Below are positions 43,897 to 54,355 of a stretch of 64,000 bases of DNA, one piece after another. Position 1 is the stretch's first letter. Every line of letters starts with the position of its first letter. A model generated the notes under the pieces. That model did not search any database and was not told where the DNA came from. It saw only the letters and a program-made list of their open reading frames with translations. The DNA is from Flavivirga spongiicola. Its GTDB lineage: Bacteria; Bacteroidota; Bacteroidia; Flavobacteriales; Flavobacteriaceae. A program made the position numbers and the translations under genes. The stretch covers positions 221,001 through 285,000 of the forward strand of contig NZ_JAUOEO010000001.1 of the NCBI RefSeq assembly GCF_030540825.1. Direction: 5' to 3'.

Positions 43897-46800
43897 TTAA
43901 AAAGCTAAGGAAAGCCCTAAAGAAAAAGTTCGACGAAACGGGTAGCCATCTCCTTCTAAATTTTCAGGATCTAGATACTTGAATAGTTTTGTGATTTCGT
44001 ACAAATTTTCGCCACTTAAATATAGTCTTAATTTTGTGACACCAATATTTTCACACACATCCGAAGGTATCGAATATCCAATAGTTACATTTTTTAATCT
44101 TACATAAGAAGCATCTTGCAACCAACGTGTTTGAGCTAGTGAAACTTCGGCTGGTCCACCCCCAGGGGCTCCAGCTCCTTCAGCAACATAAGATTTTGGT
44201 CTGGGGTAAAAAGCATTTCTTGTATTTGGTGTCCAATGGTTATTATAATTTTCCTTTGTTACACTAGCCCAAGGAAAGGCATAGGCAGACCAGAAATAAT
44301 ATCTAGAGGCATTACCTCCAGGATAAAAATCTCTTTTACCTACACCCTGAAAAAAGGTTCTAAAATCGAAACCATTCCATGCCACATTCAGATTTAAACC
44401 AAAGTTATAGCGTGCGCTAGAATTTCCAATAATTCTACGATCACCCGGATCGGTTAAAGTGTTGTTTCCATAGCTTATTTTTCCATCACCATTTAAATCT
44501 GTAAACTTTACATCCCCTGGAAGAGTTGGCCGTGTACTTGGGTAAGAGGCTACATCTGTATTATCAGGTCCAAAATCAATTTCTTCTTGAGTTTGATAAT
44601 AGCCGTCTGTAACAAACCCCCATAATTCACCAATTTTTTGCCCCTTATAAAATTGATCCAAATCACCAGTAGAGTTTGGAAATTTTGTTATCCATGTTTG
44701 ACTATCTCCAAGGTTAAAATCTATACTATATCTAAAAGACTTATTCCATAAATCAAATTTATCTCTCCATACTAAATTAAATTCCCATCCTTTAGTAATC
44801 AAATCTGTAGCATTTTCATTAGGTACTGCTGTACCCAAAACTGCAGGTAATTCTTTACCCGGTGCAAACATGTTTAATGTAAGTCTATGATAATAATCAA
44901 AATTAGAAGTTAGTCTGTTATTTAAAAAAGCCAAATCTATTCCTATATTCCTTGTTTGAATTGTTTCCCAAGTAAAAGAGGGTGCTACTAAACCGGGAGC
45001 ACTTGCTTCTACTATATTTTTCCCATTTATTAATGCTGAAGCATTTCCGGTAGGTAAAAAAGAATAGCTAGCATAGGGGTCTGCATTTTGATTTCCCAGA
45101 GATCCATAAGAGGCTCTAAACTTTAATAATTCAACAAATGAATCTTCTAAAAAGCCTTCTTTAGAAGCAATCCATGATACTGAAGCTGACGGATTTAAAA
45201 CCCAGCGGTCATTTTTAAAATACCTTGAACTACCATCGTAACGCACATTAATTTCAAATATGTATTTATCATCAAAAATATAGTTAGCTCTAGAAAATAT
45301 TCCTTGTAGAGCCCATGACTCCCTATTTTCAGAAACTGTCTGATTTCCAGTTGCTAAATTAACAGAAGGGAGTCCTTCAGATATTAAACCCGCTCTTTCT
45401 CCGCTGGTACGTTTATAATTAAACTCTTCTTGATTGTACCCAGTCAATAGTGTTAATTTATGTTTGTCATTAAAAACATCAGTAAATGTTGCATGAATAT
45501 TATAATTGTTATATTCTTCTTTCCAATTCACGAATCCTGCCCAAGGTTCTGACGGCCCCGTTAAAGCACTATGTCCAGGTCCTTCAGAATACCGAACAGG
45601 GTTATCAAAAGCATCACGACTGGTTAGTAATCGTTTATAGCTTGCAACTGCAACTACTTTTAATCGATTATCAAAAAAATTCATGTCTAATCCAAACTTA
45701 GATTGATAATTGATCTCATTAGTAGTATAATTTCCAGCTTCCAAACGGCCAATCATTCGAGCATAACTATAAGTTGGAGACCCATCCGGATTATATAATG
45801 GGTCTAAAGTGAATCTATTAATAATCTCCCTAAAAAACTCCGATCCAGCTGCATTAGACTCGTCATAATTATTATTGTAAATCCATGTATTATTACTAAA
45901 ATTGAGCCAATCGGCTAATTCATAACTGGACTTAAGTCTTAAATTCGTTCTTTTATGAATATCATTATTATAAGCATATACCCCAGCACTTTTTATTCCT
46001 TCTACACCAAAATAATAGCTTCCTTTCTCAAATTTTTGGGAAATATTCATATTAATGGTATTAGTACTGCTTATTTTTTTTAATATTATCTCTTTCCAGT
46101 TTGTACTATGGAAGTACTGGTATCTATCTAAACGTGCCGGATTAATCCTAGTAGGATCTGCATTTCCTAGGCTTACTTGTTTGGCATATTCCAAATCTTC
46201 AACACTGTAAAAATCGTACCAAGGTACAGCCATAAGATCCTTAAAACTAGCAACTTTATATGGATCTAATTCCATTTCTGGTGTTCTTCCTAAAGTTTTT
46301 ACGCTTGCATTAACATTAACGTTGACTTGCATTTTATCTGAAACCCCTTTTTTAGTTTCAATTAAAATAACGCCAAATGATGCTCTGGAACCAAAAATAG
46401 AAGCAGAAGCAGCATCTTTTAAAACAGATATTGAAGCAATATCATTGGAAGCCATTCTTGCCAAATCTTTCTCTGTCCCTGCCACGCCATCAATGACTAC
46501 TAAAGGTTTGCCTCCAGAGATGGACGTAAAACCTCTAATATTAAAACTAGGAACTGTATTAGGATTTCCTGTACTAACAATATTTAAGTTTGCTATAGTG
46601 CCTTGTAAGGCCTCTCCCGTAATATAATTTCCCCTATTTTCAAGAACCTCTTCATTTACACTTGCTACTGCTCCAGATAAGTTAATCTTCTTTTTAAACC
46701 CATAGCCAACAATTATAACTTCTTCTAATTCAGTACCGATTTGTATAAGTTTGATATTTAAAATTTGATTCTCTTCAATTTTAACTTTTTTGGTACTCAT

Positions 46801-47271
46801 TCCTATATAAGAAAACACTAGAACATTTCCATTTGGAACTCTAATAGTAAATTTTCCATCAAAGTCTGTAACGACTCCTGTATAGGTGTTTTCAATTATA
46901 ACATTTGTTCCGGATAATGGGTCTCCGTGCGCATCGTTAACTATTCCTGAGATTTCATGATATAATATGGCTTTAGTTTTTTTTAAAACAATCTGTTTAC
47001 CAAGTATTTCATAAGATACAGGCGTATCAAAAAACAACTTTTCCAATATTGTAGGAACAAATTTATCTGCCTCTTGAATGGATACTAAACGCTTTAAATC
47101 AACTTCTTGGGTGTTTACAAAAAATTTGTAATCGGTCAATGTTTCTATAGCGTTTATGACTTCCTCCACGCTAACATTTTTCAAATCAAGGGTTATTGTT
47201 TCATTCTGTGAATATCCTGAAAAATGGCACTGAAAGAAAATAATAAAAAAGAAAAATATACTACCCCTCAT
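43897..47271 (-). CDS. SusC/RagA TonB-dependent receptor with STN domain, no SusD partner
   Basis: 1124 residues. Signal peptide ending near HFSGYSQ, STN domain at about 25-90 (NVSVEEVINAIETLTDYKFF), carboxypeptidase-regulatory-like domain (GIVNDAHGDPLSGTNVIIEN), plug (EVIIVGYGFKKKINLSGAVA, FNIRGFTSISGG) and barrel ending FSLGLSLAF. It is a close paralogue of the STN-less SusC at 35871-39131, sharing most barrel strands and LYLSGENLYEITKLFKYLDP-like ends. No susD follows; the next gene is the sigma factor. It could be a dedicated sensor for the same glycan, leaving bulk transport to the other paralogue, or it may borrow that SusD. Confidence 0.94.
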   Translation of the reverse strand: MRGSIFFFFIIFFQCHFSGYSQNETITLDLKNVSVEEVINAIETLTDYKFFVNTQEVDLKRLVSIQEADKFVPTILEKLFFDTPVSYEILGKQIVLKKTKAILYHEISGIVNDAHGDPLSGTNVIIENTYTGVVTDFDGKFTIRVPNGNVLVFSYIGMSTKKVKIEENQILNIKLIQIGTELEEVIIVGYGFKKKINLSGAVASVNEEVLENRGNYITGEALQGTIANLNIVSTGNPNTVPSFNIRGFTSISGGKPLVVIDGVAGTEKDLARMASNDIASISVLKDAASASIFGSRASFGVILIETKKGVSDKMQVNVNVNASVKTLGRTPEMELDPYKVASFKDLMAVPWYDFYSVEDLEYAKQVSLGNADPTRINPARLDRYQYFHSTNWKEIILKKISSTNTINMNISQKFEKGSYYFGVEGIKSAGVYAYNNDIHKRTNLRLKSSYELADWLNFSNNTWIYNNNYDESNAAGSEFFREIINRFTLDPLYNPDGSPTYSYARMIGRLEAGNYTTNEINYQSKFGLDMNFFDNRLKVVAVASYKRLLTSRDAFDNPVRYSEGPGHSALTGPSEPWAGFVNWKEEYNNYNIHATFTDVFNDKHKLTLLTGYNQEEFNYKRTSGERAGLISEGLPSVNLATGNQTVSENRESWALQGIFSRANYIFDDKYIFEINVRYDGSSRYFKNDRWVLNPSASVSWIASKEGFLEDSFVELLKFRASYGSLGNQNADPYASYSFLPTGNASALINGKNIVEASAPGLVAPSFTWETIQTRNIGIDLAFLNNRLTSNFDYYHRLTLNMFAPGKELPAVLGTAVPNENATDLITKGWEFNLVWRDKFDLWNKSFRYSIDFNLGDSQTWITKFPNSTGDLDQFYKGQKIGELWGFVTDGYYQTQEEIDFGPDNTDVASYPSTRPTLPGDVKFTDLNGDGKISYGNNTLTDPGDRRIIGNSSARYNFGLNLNVAWNGFDFRTFFQGVGKRDFYPGGNASRYYFWSAYAFPWASVTKENYNNHWTPNTRNAFYPRPKSYVAEGAGAPGGGPAEVSLAQTRWLQDASYVRLKNVTIGYSIPSDVCENIGVTKLRLYLSGENLYEITKLFKYLDPENLEGDGYPFRRTFSLGLSLAF

Positions 47272-48439
47272 TTTCTAATTACATTGATATTTTCACGCTT
47301 AAAAATTCAAATATATAAACATTATCTCATCTTAACTTGTTCAAAACAAGTTAAGTTTATTCACGAAGCACTATTGGCCCTTTTTTAAACACATTGGTAC
47401 ATTTTTATCTTATCACTACCGATAAAAACAAAGCTATAACTACAAAGTTATAATATTATTACTGTTATTAGCTGCATTAGAGTAGAGTTCTTATCTTAAA
47501 AAGAGACATAAGCATACCTAATATTTTAATTAATAAGGTTGATTTTTAGAAAAAACTAAATACCTACAATACTTCCTATCTATTTAACTTTTTTATTTAA
47601 AAAGCATTAATTAATTTTAATATTTGTAAAATAATTATAGCAAATGTAAAAAAATAAATTATTCATTTATAATGTTATCAATTAATTTATGACTCACTCT
47701 TTTCGAAATATTCTGAATATATCAAAAATAAATTATTGAATTTCAATTTACAATATATTATGGATAGTTAAAAAATTAAGAAATGAAGCTACATTCATTA
47801 TCTCCTAGAGTAGAAATTCCATGAGCTCACAAATATGCTTTTTAACACTCACGAGTATACAGAACGACACAGATACATTTACAAAGCAACCACATATATA
47901 AAATGCATATCCAAATGTACTTAAGCATACAGAAGCATATTATAGTAAACTACTGGGGGTACCATCGGAATTGATTATAAAAGCATTTATGAAAAATAAA
48001 AACTCAAAAAGGAAAAATAATAGTATAATACACTACACAATGTTACTGTAAATTATCTTGTTCCTTTTTAAAGATTATTTTAAAAGCACTCTTTATAATT
48101 CCTATGAGTTCACTAAATATTTAAATCATGGTTTGTGCTCTTCCAATTTCATAAAAAACACAAAATGCTGAAAATCAAAAAAATTAATAGTGTTATGTAA
48201 TACCAATTATATGAAAATGTAGAGTCGGGTCAATTCCCTTTGAGCTTAAATTATAAATCCAAATAGATTTGGCTCTTATCTAACCATGGAAGAAAATAGA
48301 ATCCTATTTTAGAAACTTTTATAAAAAAGCAACTTTTAAATATAAATTTTATCCGTTTTTTAGCATTATTAAATTACAAAAAAACAATGCCATTTAAAGT
48401 GGTTTAGAGCTAAAGTAATACTATTTGGAAGTAAATGAT
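47272..48439. other. Gene-free 1.17-kb region
   Basis: Very AT-rich stretch upstream of the STN-SusC gene and downstream of the sulfatase gene. I see no ORF with recognisable coding character, no RNA gene and no copy of the elements found elsewhere, except an ATACCAATTATATGAAAA start near 48202 with no partner end. The one clear structure is the inverted repeat at 47331-47355. Confidence 0.6.
47331..47355. promoter_or_regulatory. Perfect 11-bp inverted repeat upstream of the STN-SusC gene
   Basis: CTTAACTTGTT, a 3-nt spacer and AACAAGTTAAG, placed 60 bp before the susC start. No T-run follows on the minus strand, which argues for an operator or leader hairpin rather than a terminator. Confidence 0.5.
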
Positions 48440-49900
48440 TTATATTTTATATTTCGGATTGAGAGTTGCTGCTTTAGCATTCATTGATTTTTGCAAGTGA
48501 TGAAGTTTATCTCTAAGAGATTTTACTTTTTCTGGATATTGAGAAGAAAGTTCATTCTTTTCAGAAATGTCTTTTGATAAATCATACAGTTCCACAGAGT
48601 TGGTTTCATAAAATTCAATTAATTTCCAATGCCCCTGTCTTATAGCTGCTCCAGGAGCCCAACCACTACCATGATAATGTGGATAATGCCAAAATATTTC
48701 TTTTCTATCTAATTCAGTATTTTTATTAAATAGTTTTGATATGTCATATCCGTCTAGTACATAATCTTTCGGTTTCTGAATTTTGGCTTGAGATAAAATT
48801 GTAGGGTAAAAATCATGTCCTATAACTGGCGCATCAACAATTCTTTGTTTGTCATTATGTTTTGCAGGCTTTACAAGTAAAGGTACTCGTATTCCTCCTT
48901 CGTATAACCACCCTTTACCTCCTCTTAATGGAAGTGTAGATGTAGGACCAACCCAATTACTATTTTTATTTAATGTACTAAGCCCTCCATTATCTGAAGT
49001 AAAAATGACCGTAGTATTATCATATATTCCTTTGTCTTTAAGTGCTTTTATTAACTTTCCAATATTTTCGTCAAGCGCATAAACCATAGAAGCATAAGCA
49101 GGGTTTCTTTGGTTAATCGTTGTTTGAGCAATACCTTCATCTATTATTTCTACTTTTTCACCCCCCATACGCTTCAATTTATCATTAAACTTTTCAATAT
49201 TTCTTTTACTTGGCTGTATGGGGGTGTGCACTGAATAATATGAGAGCATAAGAAAAAAAGGATTGTTATTCCTTTCATTAATAAATTTTATAGATTCATT
49301 AGTAAGTCTATCTGTAAGGTATTCTCCATTGGAACCGTCTGCCAGTTTTGGATTATTATAAGGGGAGTAGTAACTATTTGGACTACCTCTGTGGTAACCT
49401 CCTTTATTTATCTCAAAACCTTGATCTTCAGGAAAAAACCCATCTCGACCTAAATGCCATTTACCTGCAAAAAAGGTGGCATATCCATTTTCTTTTAATA
49501 CTTCTGCTATTGTTTTTTCTTCTAAAGGAAGTTCATCTAAATCTTTAGGACCCAATAACATCTTATTATCAGGATCATCTCCTGGTATCCAATCAGTCAT
49601 ATTACTTCTCGCCGGGTGTTTTCCTGACATGATTGAGGCTCTAGATGGAGAACACACTGAACCAGAAGCGTAGGCATTAGTAAACAAAATACTTTTCTTA
49701 CTTAGAGAGTCAATATTTGGTGTTTCGTAAAAATCACTACCACTATATCCTAGGTCTGTCCACCCCAAATCATCAACAAGAATAAAAACAAAATTTGTTT
49801 TTTTCTGCTGCTCTTGTTTTGCACATGACGTGAAAAAAAATAAAGCTATACCTATATATAAATAAAATTTCCCGTTCATTTTTATTTTAAAATTAAACAT
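48440..49900 (-). CDS. Sulfatase (formylglycine-dependent, S1 family), lipoprotein
   Basis: 486-residue lipoprotein (acceptor Cys26 in FTSC). Metal-binding Asp43-Asp44 in FVFILVDDLGW, then Cys83 in SVCSPSRASIMSGKHPARS, the C-x-P-S-R site whose Cys is turned into formylglycine. Further S1 motifs: TFFAGKWHLG, VIFTSDNGG and RVPLLVKPAKH. The HPARSNMTDWIPG context resembles exo-acting carbohydrate sulfatases of marine Bacteroidota. It removes sulfate esters from the target glycan. Being the only sulfatase, it points to a sulfated substrate for the third PUL. A maturing enzyme (anSME-type) is not in the window. Confidence 0.93.
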   Translation of the reverse strand: MFNFKIKMNGKFYLYIGIALFFFTSCAKQEQQKKTNFVFILVDDLGWTDLGYSGSDFYETPNIDSLSKKSILFTNAYASGSVCSPSRASIMSGKHPARSNMTDWIPGDDPDNKMLLGPKDLDELPLEEKTIAEVLKENGYATFFAGKWHLGRDGFFPEDQGFEINKGGYHRGSPNSYYSPYNNPKLADGSNGEYLTDRLTNESIKFINERNNNPFFLMLSYYSVHTPIQPSKRNIEKFNDKLKRMGGEKVEIIDEGIAQTTINQRNPAYASMVYALDENIGKLIKALKDKGIYDNTTVIFTSDNGGLSTLNKNSNWVGPTSTLPLRGGKGWLYEGGIRVPLLVKPAKHNDKQRIVDAPVIGHDFYPTILSQAKIQKPKDYVLDGYDISKLFNKNTELDRKEIFWHYPHYHGSGWAPGAAIRQGHWKLIEFYETNSVELYDLSKDISEKNELSSQYPEKVKSLRDKLHHLQKSMNAKAATLNPKYKI

Positions 49901-50033
49901 TATTTATCTATATTTAACTATCGTTTTAATAATTTTAATGAACTCCCCAGAGGCAAGCCTCGAGAAAATTCTTTTCGATTAAAATTATCTGCATAGGGTT
50001 GTAATGGTTATATAGGGTTAATCAAATCATCAT

Positions 50034-53000
50034 TTATTTCTTAAGTGTAAAATGTGCCTTAAATACCCGTATAACATCATCTCTAGGTTCTGTGTACTCA
50101 ACTGTAAACCAATAACCATTTGTTGGCATTAATTTTCCATTAAAAGTACCATCCCATCCTGAATTTATAGGGCTTAATTGTTTTAGCAGCTTACCGTATC
50201 TATCATATATATAAATCTTGGCATTGGGTTGTGTCGCAATACCTCTTATATTCCATGTATCGTTTATACCATCCCCGTTGGGTGTGAAATACTTCGGATA
50301 GTCTATCACAATTTGCATTGCTGATACCTTATCACAATTGTACAGGTCTCGTACATAAACTGTGCGCGTACCACCAGGTACGTTTTCAAATCTGTTTTCT
50401 CTTTGCCATTCTCCGGAATCTAATTGATATTCATAATCACCATTCCCCGTTACAGTTACCTCCAATATATTATTCCCAGAAAAGGCATCTGAGCCCAATT
50501 CTATAGTAATACGCTCTGGAGGATAAGATCCTATAACTAATGTTGTTGCCGGGATCGTACAGCCTGTAATTCTATTGGTTGCTATTACTGTATAATCGCC
50601 TTCTTCAGTTGGAGTGTATGTAGCACCTGTAGCACCTGCTATAAGATTTACTGCTAAGCCTTCTTTATCTTTATACCATTGAAAGGAGTACTCAACTATA
50701 TTTAATTTGGTGTCTATAGGAGGGTTCGCTAAGAACGTACTTAATACCGGAGGAATGGATGTACTATTTGCTGATAGGCATATTACATATTCGTCTTCTA
50801 TACCAATCTCTGGTACGGGGTTTACTATCAAGGTTATAGGAACGACTTGAGAACATTCGTTTGCTTTTGGTTTTACATTAACATATATGGTTTGGGTGCC
50901 TTTTACTGTATTGATAAAGTTTCCGGGAGTTTGTATCGCATTATTATTTCCTGCTATAGCATCGGTTTCTTGTTCATAATAAAAGAAGTCAAAGTCTAAG
51001 GGATTTAATCCGTTTAATATATCGATCTCTCTCCTGCGAACATCAAAATTATCAAAACCATTATTATCTATTTCGCATTCTTCTATTGGTGTTGGGGTTA
51101 CATTTAATACATCATATATAATGGTTTTCAATTCCATTGTAATAACCGATGTACAGGTATTTGTGCCTGTCGCCAAAACCAAAACAGTATTATCTAGCAA
51201 GGCGTTATTAAATTGGGTTGGATCTGCTATTGAGTTATTGGTATCTAAGTCTGTTTGTGTTTTAAAATATTGCAGCACTATTGAAGTGTCTCCTCCTGTA
51301 ATTTGATCTTCTCTAACTGTTAAATCGTAAAACGTATCGACTTGATTATTGCATATTCTAATTGGATCTGGAGTAAAGATGACCGGATTAGGACTTACCA
51401 CCAAATTGAACGACATATCTGTACTTACACATTCTTGTGGATCTAAAATTCCGTCGTTGTTATCGTCAAACTGAGCGCGTACATAAATGGTTTTAGCTTC
51501 ACTTAAATATGTATTAGGCGTTGTTGTTATAGGGTTATTATCTATAGCATCTTGTTTGCTTTCATGGTAAGTAACAATTATAGGGCGTGTTTGTGTTCCT
51601 ATTACCTCAGGCAGCTTAGTACTTAAATCGAAAGTTGCTTCATTGGTATCACTACACAGAATATAATCTACTATGGTATTTTTAATTGGTAGTGAGTCAA
51701 CGTTTAAAGTGATATGATGTCCCAACCCTAAACAGGCATTTACAGCATCACTATCCAATCTTACATAAATATTTTGGATATTAGGATAACCTTCGTTTCT
51801 ATGATTACTAATATCTACTATCGGATTTATTTCTGCTAAAGCATCGGCTTCATTGTTGTAAAACGTTACAGTAAAATTATGTGGTAATGGGAAGATATCT
51901 TTTATTTTTTGTTCAGCATCACTAAAATCAAAGGCAGCTATACCATTAGTATTATCGTTGTCTATTTGTTTATCATCACATATATAATACTCTAAGGTAT
52001 TAAATGATGCTGGTATTTGAGACACGCCAACTACTAAATTTACCCTAGATGTTCTATAACAACCATTGGCAGTTTCTATTCTAGCGTAAATGGAACTCCC
52101 AGTTATAGGAGTAGGGTTTTGATAAGCTATGAAATTTGTTATCTGATCTGTAACTAAACCTGTTTTGGCTTGGGCATCACTTAAATAATACGTGAAAGTC
52201 TCGTTTAAATAATCGGTAGAAATTAACTGATTGGCTTCTGTTAAATTAAATAAACTTCGTCCATCAGAATCATCATCACATTGCTTTAATTCAACAACCG
52301 GGGTTACTATAGGCAATGGATGGACAATTAAATTAAAAGACGTTGTATCATAACAAGTGTTGTTAAGCCTATTTTCAATACGAGCATATATAGGTTGAGA
52401 GTTCGTTGTATTAGAAATATCTCCTATAATTTCAGTTCCCAAAACACCTACATCGGCTTTATTTTCTGTATCATAGAATTTTACTGCAAAGTCTACTCCA
52501 GATTGCCCCCCTAAAACCTCATTAGTTTTGGTTGAAAGATTAAAAAGAACCTTTCCATTAATATCACTGCCATCTAATCCATCATCACATAACTCGTAAT
52601 CAACTGGCTGATTCGCTATAGGAATTGGTACTACATTAATATTAAAACTTGCTATCTCAAAACATGTTTGTGTAAGATCAGCTATCCGTACCCATATAGT
52701 TTCTGTAATTAATGTATTGGTGTACAAAGTAGGTAAAGCACCTTTATTATCTCTAGCATCAGCTTCTGCAGGATGAAATGAGACCACTACTTCAGAAGCT
52801 GGTTGACTCCCTAAAACCAAGTTTTTATTATTAGCAAAGTCGAAAACTTCTATACCATCACTTCCAACATCACAATTAAAAATATCTATAGGTGGTGATG
52901 TTACCAGAACTTCTCTAATCATTTCTATACAAACCTCCTTAGTATATTCACAACCAAAATCATCAACTACTCTATATGTATAACAATGTGTTCCTGCAGT

Positions 53001-54152
53001 AGTTGGTTGCACAATAATATCATTACCTGAAGTATTTATGATAGATGCATCCACATCCCAAGTTTCAGAAACAATACTTGGTGTAAACGAATAGTCTACT
53101 GGTAAAATACTAGGATCAAAATCAATACTCCAACTGAAAATAGTTCCATTATCTCCTCCAATATTATCAATTATTCGTATTTTCCATTGGCCATTTAAAG
53201 GAGATCCTACCAAACCATTTAAAGGGTTTTCAGATCTATAATTTCCAGCCGGCACGTAGTCGTCGATATAGGTACCCGGACCGTTTTCCAGTGTAAAAAT
53301 TCCTCCACTAACAATGCCTTGTTTTAACGTTGGTAAACTATTATCCGGGACAATACAGTACTCACTACCTATGCCGGGTGTAAGGTTTCCTGTATTATCT
53401 CCCCTATGTCCATCAGCCCAAGGGTGTCCAAAATTTGCCGTAATCCCTCCTTGACTGGATAATATTCTAACCGTTTGCCCGCTAGGAGAAATGATGTCAA
53501 TATGCAAATCTCCAACAAAAGAATGCTCCATGTTCAAGCATATACTTTTTAGCTGATTAATGTTCGATAAGGTTTCTCCAGAATTAAAACAATCAACAAA
53601 AACAGAGGTTTCATAAGAAACTCCATTTCCATCAGGCAATACAGTGTTAGATCCAACAGGAGGGGTGCAATTATCGTCAAATTTAGTAGTATTGACATGG
53701 CCTTCAATAGTCGTTGATTCTCCAAAACAAAGTACCGTATCTCGCGCTTCTGTTTTAGAGAAGGTAGGCTCAGTTGACACTTGAATAACCTGATCTATGT
53801 TTTTTGATGTTGTGCATCGCGTAGGTGTAGTACCTTTAACTCTTAAATTAGCGATATAAACCCCAGGTGTTGTATACGAAAATGATGCTGTTGTTCCTGC
53901 TATGGTGTTCCCATCTCCTAAATCCCATTCATAAATAGCTCCAGTTGAATTACTTGAAAATGTAGCACTCCCTTCAAGCGTGATGGTTTGGTTTACACAA
54001 ACTCTAATAATCCCACTAGCATTTTTGGCTGGTGAGTAACTATCTAATTGTAAATCTATAGTTTGGCACGTTTGAGACAAAGCACTATATGCAAATAAAA
54101 ATAATGATAGTTTTAAAATGTATTTCAATATTACCAAATTATAGTACCTCAA
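50034..54152 (-). CDS. Giant T9SS type B cell-surface protein with PKD and P-type domains
   Basis: 1372 residues with a Sec signal (LFAYSALSQ). A PKD domain at about 45-130 (GAIYEWDLGDGNTIAGTTAS), then a proprotein-convertase P-like beta-sandwich at about 150-350 (LKSICLNMEHSFVGDLHIDI, SPLNGQWKIRIIDNIGGDNG), followed by the same kind of Cys-Asp-rich repeated domains as the protein at 29549-33655 and a type B gliding-motility C-terminal domain (YPKYFTPNGDGINDTWNIRG, ending FKAHFTLKK). Exported by T9SS and displayed on the surface, probably as an adhesin or glycan scaffold. P-like and PKD domains are often non-catalytic companions of secreted hydrolases; no catalytic domain is visible here. Confidence 0.87.
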   Translation of the reverse strand: MRYYNLVILKYILKLSLFLFAYSALSQTCQTIDLQLDSYSPAKNASGIIRVCVNQTITLEGSATFSSNSTGAIYEWDLGDGNTIAGTTASFSYTTPGVYIANLRVKGTTPTRCTTSKNIDQVIQVSTEPTFSKTEARDTVLCFGESTTIEGHVNTTKFDDNCTPPVGSNTVLPDGNGVSYETSVFVDCFNSGETLSNINQLKSICLNMEHSFVGDLHIDIISPSGQTVRILSSQGGITANFGHPWADGHRGDNTGNLTPGIGSEYCIVPDNSLPTLKQGIVSGGIFTLENGPGTYIDDYVPAGNYRSENPLNGLVGSPLNGQWKIRIIDNIGGDNGTIFSWSIDFDPSILPVDYSFTPSIVSETWDVDASIINTSGNDIIVQPTTAGTHCYTYRVVDDFGCEYTKEVCIEMIREVLVTSPPIDIFNCDVGSDGIEVFDFANNKNLVLGSQPASEVVVSFHPAEADARDNKGALPTLYTNTLITETIWVRIADLTQTCFEIASFNINVVPIPIANQPVDYELCDDGLDGSDINGKVLFNLSTKTNEVLGGQSGVDFAVKFYDTENKADVGVLGTEIIGDISNTTNSQPIYARIENRLNNTCYDTTSFNLIVHPLPIVTPVVELKQCDDDSDGRSLFNLTEANQLISTDYLNETFTYYLSDAQAKTGLVTDQITNFIAYQNPTPITGSSIYARIETANGCYRTSRVNLVVGVSQIPASFNTLEYYICDDKQIDNDNTNGIAAFDFSDAEQKIKDIFPLPHNFTVTFYNNEADALAEINPIVDISNHRNEGYPNIQNIYVRLDSDAVNACLGLGHHITLNVDSLPIKNTIVDYILCSDTNEATFDLSTKLPEVIGTQTRPIIVTYHESKQDAIDNNPITTTPNTYLSEAKTIYVRAQFDDNNDGILDPQECVSTDMSFNLVVSPNPVIFTPDPIRICNNQVDTFYDLTVREDQITGGDTSIVLQYFKTQTDLDTNNSIADPTQFNNALLDNTVLVLATGTNTCTSVITMELKTIIYDVLNVTPTPIEECEIDNNGFDNFDVRRREIDILNGLNPLDFDFFYYEQETDAIAGNNNAIQTPGNFINTVKGTQTIYVNVKPKANECSQVVPITLIVNPVPEIGIEDEYVICLSANSTSIPPVLSTFLANPPIDTKLNIVEYSFQWYKDKEGLAVNLIAGATGATYTPTEEGDYTVIATNRITGCTIPATTLVIGSYPPERITIELGSDAFSGNNILEVTVTGNGDYEYQLDSGEWQRENRFENVPGGTRTVYVRDLYNCDKVSAMQIVIDYPKYFTPNGDGINDTWNIRGIATQPNAKIYIYDRYGKLLKQLSPINSGWDGTFNGKLMPTNGYWFTVEYTEPRDDVIRVFKAHFTLKK

Positions 54153-54355
54153 AGATTATTAATTTTTTTATGTTAATCGTTATAATTGATATTTTATTTA
54201 TAAATATTTCTTATACCTAGATTTTTTTATAGTTTGCTTTAATAGATCTATTACTTCGTAACACTACTTTGAAGTGCAAAAAACCTCAATCTGAGAACAA
54301 AAGCCTAATTTTTAGCTTCAATAAAAAAAGTCAAAATGAGTTCATAAAACAATAG

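Noticed and set aside
48202..48240. ATACCAATTATATGAAAA start resembling the MITE ends
   Set aside because: No matching inverted end and no shared interior within the following 250 bp, so it is not called a copy.
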